Of a DNA stretch of 64,000 nt, positions 45,326 through 54,233 are shown in pieces. The stretch is from Idiomarina tyrosinivorans (GTDB taxonomy: Bacteria > Pseudomonadota > Gammaproteobacteria > Enterobacterales > Alteromonadaceae): assembly GCF_003987475.1 (NCBI RefSeq), contig NZ_PIQH01000004.1, positions 124,001-188,000 on the forward strand. The letters are read 5' to 3'. Within the stretch, counting starts at the first letter, position 1. Each line of letters starts with the position of its first letter. Made by a program: the position numbers and the translations under genes. Under the pieces are notes generated by a model. It was not told the origin of the DNA and made no database searches. It was given only the letters and a program-made list of their open reading frames with translations.

Positions 45326-46447
45326 ATGAGCGAAGTGGTGTTATTTGATGAACTCGCCGCAGGTGATTACCGCATTGGCGTCATCACCTTAAACTCAGAG
45401 AAATCGTTAAACGCCCTAAGCTTGCCGATGGCCGAGAAAATGTTGCCCAAGCTGCAAGCTTGGGCGAACGATGACGGCATTAGCTGTGTATGGCTTCAGG
45501 GGGCTGGAGAAAAAGCCTTTTGTGCGGGCGGCGACATCGTAGCCATGTACAACGCAATGAAGGCAAAACCGGGTGTTCTGGTCGACGAAGTCCGTGACTT
45601 CTTTACCTTAGAATACGAATTGGACTACGCCCTACAAACCTTCCCCAAACCCTTAGTCGTTTGGGGTCACGGGATTGTCATGGGCGGCGGTATGGGACTG
45701 ATGAACGGTGGCAGCCACCGGATTGTGACCGAACGCTCATTGCTGGCGATGCCGGAAATTACTATCGGCTTATACCCAGATGTGGGGGCGACCTACTTTC
45801 TTAATCAGATGCCTGCGGGCTGCGGGCTATTCCTCGGCTTAACCGGGGCGCACATGAATGCTGCCGATGCGCGTTATCTCAATTTGGCAGACCATTTTTT
45901 AGGTGCCGACAAGAAGCAGGCACTATTGGATGCGTTAACCCAAGTGAGTTGGGGTGATACTGCACGAATTAATCATCAGAAAGTGACCGACACGATAACG
46001 GCGATGGTTAAGCAAGATGCAACCCAAGCGCCGGCACCTCAGGTTGAGCCTTTGCAAGCACACATCAGCCAGTTAACGACCGCGGATGATATAGCGACCG
46101 TGGTTAACAATATCGTTAACGACGATAGGGAAAACGATTGGCTGGCAAAAGCGCGTAAAAATTTGCAGCATGGTTGCCCAACCACGGCGCACATCGTTTG
46201 GAATCAGTTGCAGTTAGGGAGCGATTTATCCTTGGCTGATTGTTTTCGGTTAGAGCTAACGTTGTCGACAAACTGCGCGGTAAAAGGCGACTTTGCTGAG
46301 GGTATTAGGGCCTTGTTGATCGACAAAGATCGCAAGCCTGCATGGCAGTATGGCACGGTCGCTGATGTGCCGGCCGAGAGTATTGATGCATTCTTTCAAC
46401 CGCCATGGGGTGAGCAACCACATCCCCTTGCGAACTTAGGAAAATAA
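45326..46447 (+). CDS. 3-hydroxyisobutyryl-CoA hydrolase
   Basis: 373 residues, crotonase superfamily. FCAGGDIVAMYNAMK, GHGIVMGGGMGLMNGGSHRIVTE and MPEITIGLYPDVGATYFL are the HIBCH signatures. The C-terminal extension with LELTLSTNC and FAEGIRALLIDKDRKPAW is also typical. It releases 3-hydroxyisobutyrate for MmsB. A methacrylyl-CoA hydratase gene is missing from this operon; LiuC or another crotonase might supply it. Confidence 0.9.
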   Translation: MSEVVLFDELAAGDYRIGVITLNSEKSLNALSLPMAEKMLPKLQAWANDDGISCVWLQGAGEKAFCAGGDIVAMYNAMKAKPGVLVDEVRDFFTLEYELDYALQTFPKPLVVWGHGIVMGGGMGLMNGGSHRIVTERSLLAMPEITIGLYPDVGATYFLNQMPAGCGLFLGLTGAHMNAADARYLNLADHFLGADKKQALLDALTQVSWGDTARINHQKVTDTITAMVKQDATQAPAPQVEPLQAHISQLTTADDIATVVNNIVNDDRENDWLAKARKNLQHGCPTTAHIVWNQLQLGSDLSLADCFRLELTLSTNCAVKGDFAEGIRALLIDKDRKPAWQYGTVADVPAESIDAFFQPPWGEQPHPLANLGK

Positions 46448-46462
46448 TCTAGGAGATTTAGC

Positions 46463-47353
46463 ATGGCGAAAGTAGGATTTATTGGGCTAGGTAACATGGG
46501 CGGGCCAATGGCGGCCAACCTTGTTAAAGCAGGCCATTCAGTGACGGTTTTTGATCTCTCTGAAAACGCCTTGGCGCAAGCCAAAGAAGCCGGTTGTGGC
46601 ACCGCCGATAGCGCGGCTGCAGCGGCAGCAGGCGCTGAGTTCGTGGTTTCTATGTTACCTGCCGGGCAGCATGTTGAGTCGGTGTATGTGAAAGATCAGG
46701 CGCTGCGTGAAGCATTGTCAACGGATACCTTGGTGATCGATTGCAGCACCATTGCGGCAGAGACTGCACAGTTTGTTGCGGCATCGTTGCAAGACATTAA
46801 TGTGGCCTTTATTGATGCGCCAGTGTCTGGTGGGGTCGCTGGTTCGAAAGCCGGAACCTTAACCTTTATCTGCGGTGGCGCAGAGGCCAATGTGGATAAA
46901 GCCCGTCAGGTATTAGATGCGATGGGCAAAAATGTGTTTCGTGCGGGTGATGTTGGTGCGGGACAGATTGCGAAGATCTGCAACAACATGTTGCTGTCGG
47001 TGTTGATGGCAGGAACGGCGGAAGCACTTCAATTAGGCCGTGCTAACGGATTAGATCCGAAAGTGTTGTCGGACATTATGTTGCAAAGCTCAGGCCGCAA
47101 CTGGACCTTAGAAGTCTACAATCCATGCCCTGACGTGATGGAAAACGTACCATCAAGCAATGGCTACCAAGGTGGCTTTATGGTTGATTTAATGACTAAG
47201 GATCTGGGCTTGGCGCAGCAAGCAGCGCTGAACAGCGGTGCAGCAACACCAATGGGCGCTTTGACTCGCAATTTATACTTTAGCTGGTCGCAGCAGGGCC
47301 ATGGTCGTGAAGACTTTTCCAGTATTTTCAATTACGTACAACCGAAGCTGTAA
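46463..47353 (+). CDS. mmsB: 3-hydroxyisobutyrate dehydrogenase
   Basis: 296 residues. NAD-binding VGFIGLGNMGGPMAANLVKAGH at the N-terminus, substrate motif DAPVSGGVAGSKAGTLTF (about residues 117-134) and GAGQIAKICNNM with the catalytic Lys (about 173). Product methylmalonate semialdehyde is the substrate of MmsA. AGGAG upstream. Confidence 0.95.
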   Translation: MAKVGFIGLGNMGGPMAANLVKAGHSVTVFDLSENALAQAKEAGCGTADSAAAAAAGAEFVVSMLPAGQHVESVYVKDQALREALSTDTLVIDCSTIAAETAQFVAASLQDINVAFIDAPVSGGVAGSKAGTLTFICGGAEANVDKARQVLDAMGKNVFRAGDVGAGQIAKICNNMLLSVLMAGTAEALQLGRANGLDPKVLSDIMLQSSGRNWTLEVYNPCPDVMENVPSSNGYQGGFMVDLMTKDLGLAQQAALNSGAATPMGALTRNLYFSWSQQGHGREDFSSIFNYVQPKL

Positions 47354-47364
47354 GGTAGCGGACT

Positions 47365-48129
47365 ATGCAAGTAAGTGAATGTACCATTGTGATTACCGGC
47401 GGCGCGCAGGGCTTGGGCCGCGCGATGGCTGAGAACTTCGCCAAAGACGGCGCTGCCTTAGCGCTGATCGATGTTAACGGTGAAATGCTTGAGGATGCGC
47501 AGCAAGCTTGCGAGCAGCTTGGTGCGAAAAAAGTGGTTGGCTTTGAAACAGATATCACTGATGAAGAGAGCGTTGAAACGGTTTTTGAGCAAATTCACCA
47601 AGAATTTGAAGGCATTGACGTACTCATTAATAACGCCGGTATTATGCGTGACGGCTTATTACTGAAATATAAAGACGGTGAAATCACCAAAAAGATGCCA
47701 CTACAGCAGTTCCAATCAGTGCTTGATGTTAACCTCAGCGGTACTTTTTTGTGCGGTCGTGAAGCGGCAGCCCAAATGGTAAAGGCGCAGCGCAAAGGCT
47801 TGATCATCAATATCAGCAGCGTAGCGCGTGCTGGTAACATTGGCCAAACCAACTACGCTGCGACAAAAGCTGGCGTTGTTGCTATGACTGTGACCTGGGC
47901 GCGCGAATTAGGGCGTTATGGTATTCGTTGTGGGGCAATTGCGCCCGGCTTTATCGAAACACCGATGACCGCACAAATGAAACCTGAAGCGATTGAGCGC
48001 GCGCTTTCTATGGTGCCATTGCGTCGTTGGGGTCAGCCTGACGAGATTGCCCATACTGCACGTTACATGATCGAAAATGATTTCTTTAGCGGCCGAGTGA
48101 TGGAAATCGATGGTGGTGTACGCCTGTAA
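47365..48129 (+). CDS. Short-chain dehydrogenase (SDR)
   Basis: 254 residues, classical SDR: VITGGAQGLGRAMA nucleotide motif, NNAG (about 87-90), NISSVARAGNIGQTNYAATKAG with Ser-Tyr-Lys. Similar to 3-ketoacyl-ACP reductases and 3-hydroxyacyl-CoA dehydrogenases. Last gene of the valine operon; it could oxidise 2-methyl-3-hydroxybutyryl-CoA (isoleucine) or reduce an accumulated intermediate. Exact substrate not assignable from sequence. Confidence 0.85.
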   Translation: MQVSECTIVITGGAQGLGRAMAENFAKDGAALALIDVNGEMLEDAQQACEQLGAKKVVGFETDITDEESVETVFEQIHQEFEGIDVLINNAGIMRDGLLLKYKDGEITKKMPLQQFQSVLDVNLSGTFLCGREAAAQMVKAQRKGLIINISSVARAGNIGQTNYAATKAGVVAMTVTWARELGRYGIRCGAIAPGFIETPMTAQMKPEAIERALSMVPLRRWGQPDEIAHTARYMIENDFFSGRVMEIDGGVRL

Positions 48130-48152
48130 CTAGGCAAAACGTAGCCTTCAAA

Positions 48153-48198
48153 CACGAGTCTCTGTTATAGTAGCGGTTTTCGCTGACAGGGACTCGTG
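48153..48198 (+). promoter_or_regulatory. Extended -10 promoter within a long inverted repeat that covers the next gene's ribosome site
   Basis: CACGAGTCTCTG (48153-48164) pairs with CAGGGACTCGTG (48187-48198) over 12 positions, with one T-G wobble. Inside is a second small stem, AGCG (48172-48175) with CGCT (48181-48184). The right arm contains AGGGA, the ribosome site of the ATG at 48201. An extended -10, TGTTATAGT (48163-48171), begins at the end of the left arm, so locally started RNA lacks that arm, whereas read-through from the valine operon would be folded and untranslated. Confidence 0.6.
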
Positions 48199-48200
48199 CC

Positions 48201-48650
48201 ATGTTAATGCGCTATCAAGGCGTCATTAAAACCATTCCTTTATGCACCAATTTATTGGCTGCCTGTTTAGTGGCGTTGCTCATTCTAACGCCGCCAACCT
48301 CTGTCAGCGGCTGGATTTTTTCTGCACTTTTCTGTAGCGCATTCATCGTAATTGCTGGCTGGAGCAGCGCCGAAGTGTACCGCAGCCGTATTGGCATTAG
48401 CGACCGAGGATTACAGATCCGCAAAGGCTGGAGTCGCACTCATCGGTATCGCTGGGACCAAGTTGATCACCTGCAATATATCGGTTGGTTACAGAGTTTT
48501 CGGATCCATTTTAGCGACGGTAAAAATATCACCGTACCGATTTTAATGAGCGATTTGAAGGGCTTATTAGAGGCTGTGGCGATCCACTTAAAGCGTCCGC
48601 AATACATCAACGCGTTAGATGATTTTGCTGCTAGCTTTGGGGGCAAATAG
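48201..48650 (+). CDS. Membrane protein with PH-like domain, unknown function
   Basis: 149 residues. Two transmembrane helices (about 12-31 and 37-56) followed by a small beta-rich domain (GLQIRKGWSRTHRYRWDQVDHL...SDGKNITVPI) resembling bacterial PH (bPH-type) membrane proteins. Function unknown. Two bp before gcvA, so cotranscribed. Translation is probably controlled by the hairpin just upstream. Confidence 0.65.
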   Translation: MLMRYQGVIKTIPLCTNLLAACLVALLILTPPTSVSGWIFSALFCSAFIVIAGWSSAEVYRSRIGISDRGLQIRKGWSRTHRYRWDQVDHLQYIGWLQSFRIHFSDGKNITVPILMSDLKGLLEAVAIHLKRPQYINALDDFAASFGGK

Positions 48651-48652
48651 CG

Positions 48653-49555
48653 ATGCGCAAGTTGCCCCCGCTCAATGCCCTAAAGTCCTTTGAAGCCGCC
48701 GCTCGTCATCTGAGCTTTACTAAGGCCGCAGAAGAGTTGTTTGTGACTCAGGCGGCAGTTAGTCACCAAGTGAAGGCATTAGAGGAAAGTCTCGGGGTGA
48801 CCTTATTCATTCGTCGAAATCGGGCACTACTGTTAACCGAAGAAGGGCAATCCTATTACTTAGAACTGCGGGATATTTTCCAACGTATCGTGCAAGCCAC
48901 TGAGAAAGTTAAAGTCGCTGCCGACAGCGGGTCGCTGACTATTTCGTTGCCGCCGAGCTTTGCGATTCTCTGGTTCGTCCCGCGTTTAAGTCAGTTTCGC
49001 GAAGCCTACCCAGACATTGACGTGCGTATCAAAGCGGTCGATGAAGTTGATGGGTCGCTGACGGAGGACGTGGACGTTGCGATTTATTATGGTGATGGGC
49101 GCTGGCCTGGCGTGCGCTCTTATAAACTGCATAGAGAATACCTCTGGCCGGTATGTTCGCCGTTGTTGTTGCGCGGTCCCAAACCACTGAACAAGCCTGA
49201 AGATTTGCTTAACCACACGCTCTTGCACGATGAAACTCGTAATGCTTGGAAAGATTGGTTTCAGTGGGTTGGGGTAGACAAAAAGGATGGTGATAACGGT
49301 CCCGTTTTTAGCCATTCAAGCTTGGCGTTAAAAGCGGCAGTGCATGGTCAAGGGGTGGCGCTCGCAAACAATGTTTTGGTTAAACCAGAGATTGATGCAG
49401 GCCATTTAATTCGCGTATTCCCACAAGCGTTGCCGCGTGATAAGGCTTTTCATCTAGTCTGTCGCGAAGGGCACCAAGAATTGCGAAAAATTGTCACCTT
49501 CAAAGACTGGTTGCTAAAGTTGGTAGAACAAGAAGAGCGTGAGTTGAACCAGTGA
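48653..49555 (+). CDS. gcvA: GcvA-type LysR regulator
   Basis: 300 residues. N-terminal helix-turn-helix KLPPLNALKSFEAAARHLSF...AAEELFVTQAAVSHQVKALEESLG is the GcvA signature, with the LysR effector domain following. GcvA controls glycine cleavage genes in E. coli with GcvR. The gcvA-ygdD-rlmM neighbourhood of enterobacteria is preserved, with one hydrolase gene inserted. Confidence 0.9.
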   Translation: MRKLPPLNALKSFEAAARHLSFTKAAEELFVTQAAVSHQVKALEESLGVTLFIRRNRALLLTEEGQSYYLELRDIFQRIVQATEKVKVAADSGSLTISLPPSFAILWFVPRLSQFREAYPDIDVRIKAVDEVDGSLTEDVDVAIYYGDGRWPGVRSYKLHREYLWPVCSPLLLRGPKPLNKPEDLLNHTLLHDETRNAWKDWFQWVGVDKKDGDNGPVFSHSSLALKAAVHGQGVALANNVLVKPEIDAGHLIRVFPQALPRDKAFHLVCREGHQELRKIVTFKDWLLKLVEQEERELNQ

Positions 49556-50160
49556 TTTGTACAGATGGAAGCCCTAACAATAGCGCTTTTCAGGTGTTAT
49601 TTTTTCACGGCGCTGGGGCAGGCTGCGACAGCGCTTTTATGCAAACGGTCGCAATGCACTGGGCTCAGTTAGGTGCCTTTGTGGTGCGTCCGGACTTTCC
49701 CTATTGGGAACGCATTCGAGAAACGGGAAAGCGGTGTCCCCCTAACAGCCAAGCACAATTGCAGCAGTTTACCCGAGAGGTTATCCAGCAATACCCTTGC
49801 GACAACTTGATATTGGCTGGAAAATCGATGGGTAGTCGGGTTGCGACGGCGATGGCCGATGAGCTTAGAGCAAAGGCAGTAGTAGCCATGGGCTTTCCTT
49901 TTCAACCGCCGGGTAAAGCGGGCAAAGACCGTAGCGCAGAATTGCAGTTAAGCCATTGTCCTGGTTGGATCGCTCAGGGTAGGCGTGATCCTTTTGCCCG
50001 CAACGTGAACACGGAAAAACTTCCGGCTAATTGGCAATTACAGTGGTACGAAGCGGGCGATCACTCGTTGCAACCGAGCAAGCGCAGTGGCATTAGTGAT
50101 GATCAGTATTGGCGCCGTGTCGCCGAACACAGTTACCAATTTATGAGGGAACAATGTTAA
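49552..50160 (+). CDS. Alpha/beta hydrolase of the KANL3/Tex30 type
   Basis: 202 residues from a GTG at 49552 overlapping the gcvA stop (GTGA). FFHGAGAGCDSAFMQTVA is the oxyanion region; AGKSMGSRVATAMA has the nucleophile Ser (GKSMG); GRRDPF and AGDHSL supply Asp and His. Predicted esterase or acyl hydrolase of unknown substrate, cytoplasmic. Inserted between gcvA and ygdD and overlapping both. Confidence 0.82.
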   Translation: MICTDGSPNNSAFQVLFFHGAGAGCDSAFMQTVAMHWAQLGAFVVRPDFPYWERIRETGKRCPPNSQAQLQQFTREVIQQYPCDNLILAGKSMGSRVATAMADELRAKAVVAMGFPFQPPGKAGKDRSAELQLSHCPGWIAQGRRDPFARNVNTEKLPANWQLQWYEAGDHSLQPSKRSGISDDQYWRRVAEHSYQFMREQC

Positions 50161-50522
50161 CTCGATGGCTTATTTTGGCGAGCATTTTTGCTGGCTCCGC
50201 AGTGATTCTTGGAGCGTTCGCCGCTCATGGTTTGCGCGGCAAGTTAACGGAGCGTGCGCTGGAAGTGTTTCACACTGGTGTGCAATACCAGTTTTATCAC
50301 GCCTTGGCCATACTCGCTTTGGCGTTATTAACTGAACGGTTGAGTAGCTCATGGTTAACGATTGCTGGCTACAGTTGGGCGCTGGGTATTGTATTATTTT
50401 CTGGGAGCTTATATTTGTTGGCAATAACGGGTATTAAATGGTTCGGTCCCATTACTCCGTTAGGTGGAGTATTGTTTATTCTGGGTTGGGTGAGTTTATT
50501 GATGGCAGCGGTAAAAGCATGA
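50154..50522 (+). CDS. ygdD: DUF423 membrane protein (YgdD-like)
   Basis: 122 residues from the ATG at 50154 (GAGGGAACA upstream, overlapping the hydrolase end). Four transmembrane helices; ILGAFAAHGLRGKL and FHTGVQYQFYHALAIL are DUF423 signatures. Function unknown. It overlaps rlmM by 4 bp, as part of the conserved gcvA-ygdD-rlmM set. Confidence 0.9.
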   Translation: MLTRWLILASIFAGSAVILGAFAAHGLRGKLTERALEVFHTGVQYQFYHALAILALALLTERLSSSWLTIAGYSWALGIVLFSGSLYLLAITGIKWFGPITPLGGVLFILGWVSLLMAAVKA

Positions 50523-51595
50523 GCGGTTTGTGGTTATTTTGTCGGGCGGGCTTTGAGAGCGATTGCGCCGCAGAAATTCAGGATAAAGCCAGTCAGTTGG
50601 GGGTCTATGGTTATTGCCAAGCCAAAGCTGGTGAGGCGTTTGTGGTTTTCCGCTGCCAAGCTGAGGAAGCAGAACATTTAGCCAGCAAATTACCGCTGAA
50701 AGAGCTGATATTCACCCGTCAATGGTTGGTCATCTTAGCAGAAATGGATTTACCGGCTGAGGGGGATCGGGTCTCCCCCATTCTCACCTGTGTTGCGGAA
50801 AATCAGCAGCGTTTAGGGCTATTGGGTGAGTTAACAGTAACCACTCCTGACACCAATGAAGCAAAATCCGTGGCGGGTTTCACCAAAAAGTTTACCGTGC
50901 CACTGCGGCAAGCATTGCGTGGTGCATCACTGCTTAGCCAAAAACCCCTTGCTAAGCGGCCAAGCCTACAAGTGGTGTTCATAAATAAAGTACGGGTAGT
51001 GGTTGGGTTTTCCTTTAGTTTTAATCAAGCGCCTTGGGCTGGCGGTATTCCACGGTTACGGATGCCGGGAGATGCGCCCAGTCGCTCAACCTTAAAGCTT
51101 GATGAAGCCTTTTCGGTGTTTGTTGCCAAAGAAGAACATGAGCAGCGTTTACAGTCGGGGTTGCGTGCGGTTGATTTAGGCGCTGCGCCTGGAGGGTGGA
51201 CATACCAATTGGTCCGCCGAGGCATGATGGTAACCGCCGTTGATAATGGCCCTATGGCAGAAAGCCTGATGGATACCGGGCAGGTTAGCCACGTTCGTGA
51301 GGATGGCTTTCGTTATCTACCAAAGAAGCGCAATGTCCATTGGCTGGTCTGCGATATGGTAGAGAAACCCGCGCGTGTTGGCGAGTTGATGACCGAGTGG
51401 TTATTGCAAGATTACTGCAAAGAAGCCATTTTCAACTTAAAACTACCGATGAAACAACGCTATTTGGCGGTTAATGAGTATTTGCAACACATCAAAGAGC
51501 AGTTGCAAAACGAGGGGCATGGGCGTTTTGAGTTACAGGCTAAACAACTTTACCATGACCGTGAAGAAGTCACCGTCCACGCGCGCTGGTTGTGA
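50519..51595 (+). CDS. rlmM: 23S rRNA 2'-O-ribose methyltransferase RlmM
   Basis: 358 residues from the ATG at 50519 (ATGA overlap with ygdD). N-terminal THUMP-like region, then an RrmJ-type methyltransferase with SAM motif VDLGAAPGGWTYQLV (about residues 217-231) and the catalytic Lys set in KLPMK (about 308-312). It methylates C2498 of 23S rRNA. Confidence 0.95.
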   Translation: MSGLWLFCRAGFESDCAAEIQDKASQLGVYGYCQAKAGEAFVVFRCQAEEAEHLASKLPLKELIFTRQWLVILAEMDLPAEGDRVSPILTCVAENQQRLGLLGELTVTTPDTNEAKSVAGFTKKFTVPLRQALRGASLLSQKPLAKRPSLQVVFINKVRVVVGFSFSFNQAPWAGGIPRLRMPGDAPSRSTLKLDEAFSVFVAKEEHEQRLQSGLRAVDLGAAPGGWTYQLVRRGMMVTAVDNGPMAESLMDTGQVSHVREDGFRYLPKKRNVHWLVCDMVEKPARVGELMTEWLLQDYCKEAIFNLKLPMKQRYLAVNEYLQHIKEQLQNEGHGRFELQAKQLYHDREEVTVHARWL

Positions 51596-51622
51596 CCAGC
51601 GCCGCAGGCGTGGCAACAATAG

Positions 51623-52630
51623 CTAACCCAACTCGGCGATCACTGCCTCAGTAAACTCGGTGGTGCCGTGAGTACCGCCCAAGTCCCGAGTGGTATGCTC
51701 ACCTTCAGCAATGACTTTAGCGAGGGCATCGACGATTCGTTGTGCTTCTTGATGTCGGCCTAAGTACTCCAACATTTGCACCGACGCTAAAATGACTGAA
51801 CTCGGATTGGCCAAATTTTTCCCCGCAATATCCGGAGCCGAGCCATGTACCGCCTCAAAAATGGCACAGTCTTTACCAATGTTGGCGCCGGGCGCCATAC
51901 CTAGACCACCCACTAATCCTGCGCATAAATCTGAGATAATGTCGCCAAACAGGTTGGTGGTAACGATCACATCAAATTCTTGTGGATGCATTACTAAACG
52001 CATACAAGCGGCATCAACGATCATTTCGTTAGATTCGATTTCCGGGTATTGTTCAGCGATTTCCCGTGCCACTTGGAGAAACAGTCCGGAGGTAGATTTT
52101 AGAATGTTTGCCTTATGCACAGCGGTTACTTTCTTTCGCCCTTCGCGACGAGCGAGGTCGTAGGCAAAACGCACAATACGCTCGGCTCCAGCTCGGGTGA
52201 TACGGCTCACCGCTTCGGCTTCTAAACCGTCATCAGAGACCGTTTGCCCAATGCCTGAGTACATACCCTCGGTATTTTCTCGCACCGTTAGAATGTCAAC
52301 GTTATCGTAACGCGCTTGTGTGCCTTTGAAGGAGATAACAGGACGTACATTAGCGTACAGTTTGAATTGCTGCCGTAACGATACATTGACCGAGGTAAAA
52401 CCTTCGCCTACCGGTGTGGTCAATGGGCCCTTAAGGGTAACGGGGTTGCGCTTAATCGCCTCTAATGTACTGTGTGGTAACAACTCGCCATGCTTTTCTA
52501 GCGCGGTCAGACCCGCATCGGCATATTCGTACCTAAAACCACAGCCTGCTTGATTAAGAATACGCACCGTGGAATCTACAATGTCAGGGCCGATGCCGTC
52601 GCCCGGAATGACTGTCACGGTAATTGTCAT
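51623..52630 (-). CDS. NAD-dependent isocitrate dehydrogenase
   Basis: 335 residues of the IDH/IPMDH family: IPGDGIGPDIVDSTVRIL, TVRENTEGMYSGI, TTNLFGDIISDLCAGLVGGLGMAPGANIG and EAVHGSAPDIAGKN. The last motif and length fit the NAD-type enzyme related to mitochondrial IDH3 found in several marine gammaproteobacteria; 3-isopropylmalate and tartrate dehydrogenases are less likely given NAD-IDH-like residues and the lack of leu genes. TCA cycle role inferred. TATAAC extended -10 upstream. Confidence 0.85.
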   Translation of the reverse strand: MTITVTVIPGDGIGPDIVDSTVRILNQAGCGFRYEYADAGLTALEKHGELLPHSTLEAIKRNPVTLKGPLTTPVGEGFTSVNVSLRQQFKLYANVRPVISFKGTQARYDNVDILTVRENTEGMYSGIGQTVSDDGLEAEAVSRITRAGAERIVRFAYDLARREGRKKVTAVHKANILKSTSGLFLQVAREIAEQYPEIESNEMIVDAACMRLVMHPQEFDVIVTTNLFGDIISDLCAGLVGGLGMAPGANIGKDCAIFEAVHGSAPDIAGKNLANPSSVILASVQMLEYLGRHQEAQRIVDALAKVIAEGEHTTRDLGGTHGTTEFTEAVIAELG

Positions 52631-52736
52631 AAACCGTCCTTTACTACCTGTTATCGCTAACGCTGGATTGTCGCTGGTTATAGCAGATTGTGGCGAACTA
52701 CGCCATGATCACGCGGTAAGCAGAGCGAATAACTGG

Positions 52737-54233
52737 TTAAGATGCTAGACGCGGAAATAGGCAAAATGCGTGTTGTTCGGTTAAGCAAGAGAGGCCAACA
52801 TAATGGAGCTCTGATAAAGTGAGATTAGCCGGTAAGTTTTCTTTTAACTGACGCTTTGCTGTTTCGCTTAATCTGACCGTAGGCTGCCAACAAAAGACCT
52901 GCAAATAGTTCGCCAGACAGACCACCTGGGCTAAGCCTTTATCACTGCTAGGTTCGGTTAAAAACCGTTGTAAGCGCTCGGGCAATTCCCAGTTCTCTGC
53001 CAATTTTGCTGCTAAACGATACGCTGAAGTGCGCGCAGAAGATTTGTGCCAAGGGCTTACTGTCAAATCATTGAGCTGGCCAATCATAGGCCAGTAAGGC
53101 AGGGTTGTGAGGGTGTTTTTGCGCAGTAAATCCGTGGTCAATAACAAACTGAGCAACTGACTGGATACTGGCAGAGAAGTATTACATAAGCGGCACAATT
53201 GGCTGATCAAGTTAGCGAGCAAATTGAGTTGCTGCAAGCACTCTGTCTGGCAGGCGAGGCGCTCAACAAGCAAATCGTGCTGCAATGAAGCGCTGGCTAA
53301 GATGGCAGCAGAACGCAGTGGTCCAAGCCATAAATAAGCCTGCTTTAACTGCCGTTGCGAATAGCCAGAATGGTTTCTTGGGTGGCTATCGAACGCATCT
53401 ACAATGGCTTGCGCCAGATAAGGATGATGTTGGATATAACGAATAATTGGGGTTAACGAACCGCTACCATGACGGTATCGCGCTAGCGCTCGAAGCAGAG
53501 GCTTTGGCGCTTTCCACCGAGGTCGCTGTTGGTCGACCAGTGGATCATAAAAAATGGCTTCGGGCACGCTTTTAATCGCTTCGCTGCTGTTAGTTAGCAA
53601 CGTCATCTGCATAACTCTGACACAGGGCAACTGCAGCACCTTTTGTCGTGTTATATCAAAACAGCGCATTTGGTCGTCGTCTTGATTAAGTAAAACCATA
53701 ACCCGTTCGTGTTCAGGCATATTGAATGCTTGTCCTGGCATAAACCACGAGCCACTAGCGATGTGTTCTAAAATATTCCGTTGTGCATCCGTTCGGGCAT
53801 CATAACGCAGTCGCTGCATCCAGCGAAAAGGGGAGTCGGTTGCCGCGCCGTTGACAGTGATAGCAATAGCAATAGCAACAATGGCTGCATGCGGGTGCCA
53901 ACTTGCATAAGGCGATTGGCATAAGCGTAATAATGGCGACTGCTGTGGAATAGGCTGTTGAGTGATTTTTAACCAGCAAGAAAGCGCTAACAGACAGCGA
54001 ACGCGTGGGTGACATTGACACTGAGTCGAAATTCTCAAGGTCCAAAATACTGCGCGAATGGCGCTCGCATGCGCCACTTCAGCGCTAATAGCAAAATAAT
54101 CTTGATAGCGCTGTGGGTGTTGGCTTAACCGTTGATCGAGCTGTTCAATCGCGCGCAACACGTTGACAGAGTCACCTAGAACAGTGTCTGCAAGCTCCGC
54201 CCAGCTTGGTGATGTAGACGTTAACGCCCCCAC
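52737..54233 (-). CDS. HDOD-like domain protein, poorly recognised
   Basis: 498 residues, starting at a GTG (54233) that overlaps the DUF3192 gene; the start is uncertain and lacks a good ribosome site. Rich in Leu, Gln and Ala. About residues 245-365 read like a divergent HDOD domain (LLRALARYRHGSGSLTPIIRYIQHHPYLAQAIVDAFDS), with no clear HD residues. No transmembrane segment. I do not assign a function; HDOD proteins often act in signalling without phosphohydrolase activity. Confidence 0.6.
   Translation of the reverse strand: MGALTSTSPSWAELADTVLGDSVNVLRAIEQLDQRLSQHPQRYQDYFAISAEVAHASAIRAVFWTLRISTQCQCHPRVRCLLALSCWLKITQQPIPQQSPLLRLCQSPYASWHPHAAIVAIAIAITVNGAATDSPFRWMQRLRYDARTDAQRNILEHIASGSWFMPGQAFNMPEHERVMVLLNQDDDQMRCFDITRQKVLQLPCVRVMQMTLLTNSSEAIKSVPEAIFYDPLVDQQRPRWKAPKPLLRALARYRHGSGSLTPIIRYIQHHPYLAQAIVDAFDSHPRNHSGYSQRQLKQAYLWLGPLRSAAILASASLQHDLLVERLACQTECLQQLNLLANLISQLCRLCNTSLPVSSQLLSLLLTTDLLRKNTLTTLPYWPMIGQLNDLTVSPWHKSSARTSAYRLAAKLAENWELPERLQRFLTEPSSDKGLAQVVCLANYLQVFCWQPTVRLSETAKRQLKENLPANLTLSELHYVGLSCLTEQHAFCLFPRLAS

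Noticed and set aside
51623-52630. 3-isopropylmalate dehydrogenase for the IDH-family gene
   Set aside because: Motifs and length fit NAD-isocitrate dehydrogenase better and no leucine synthesis gene is nearby; tartrate dehydrogenase is also less likely.
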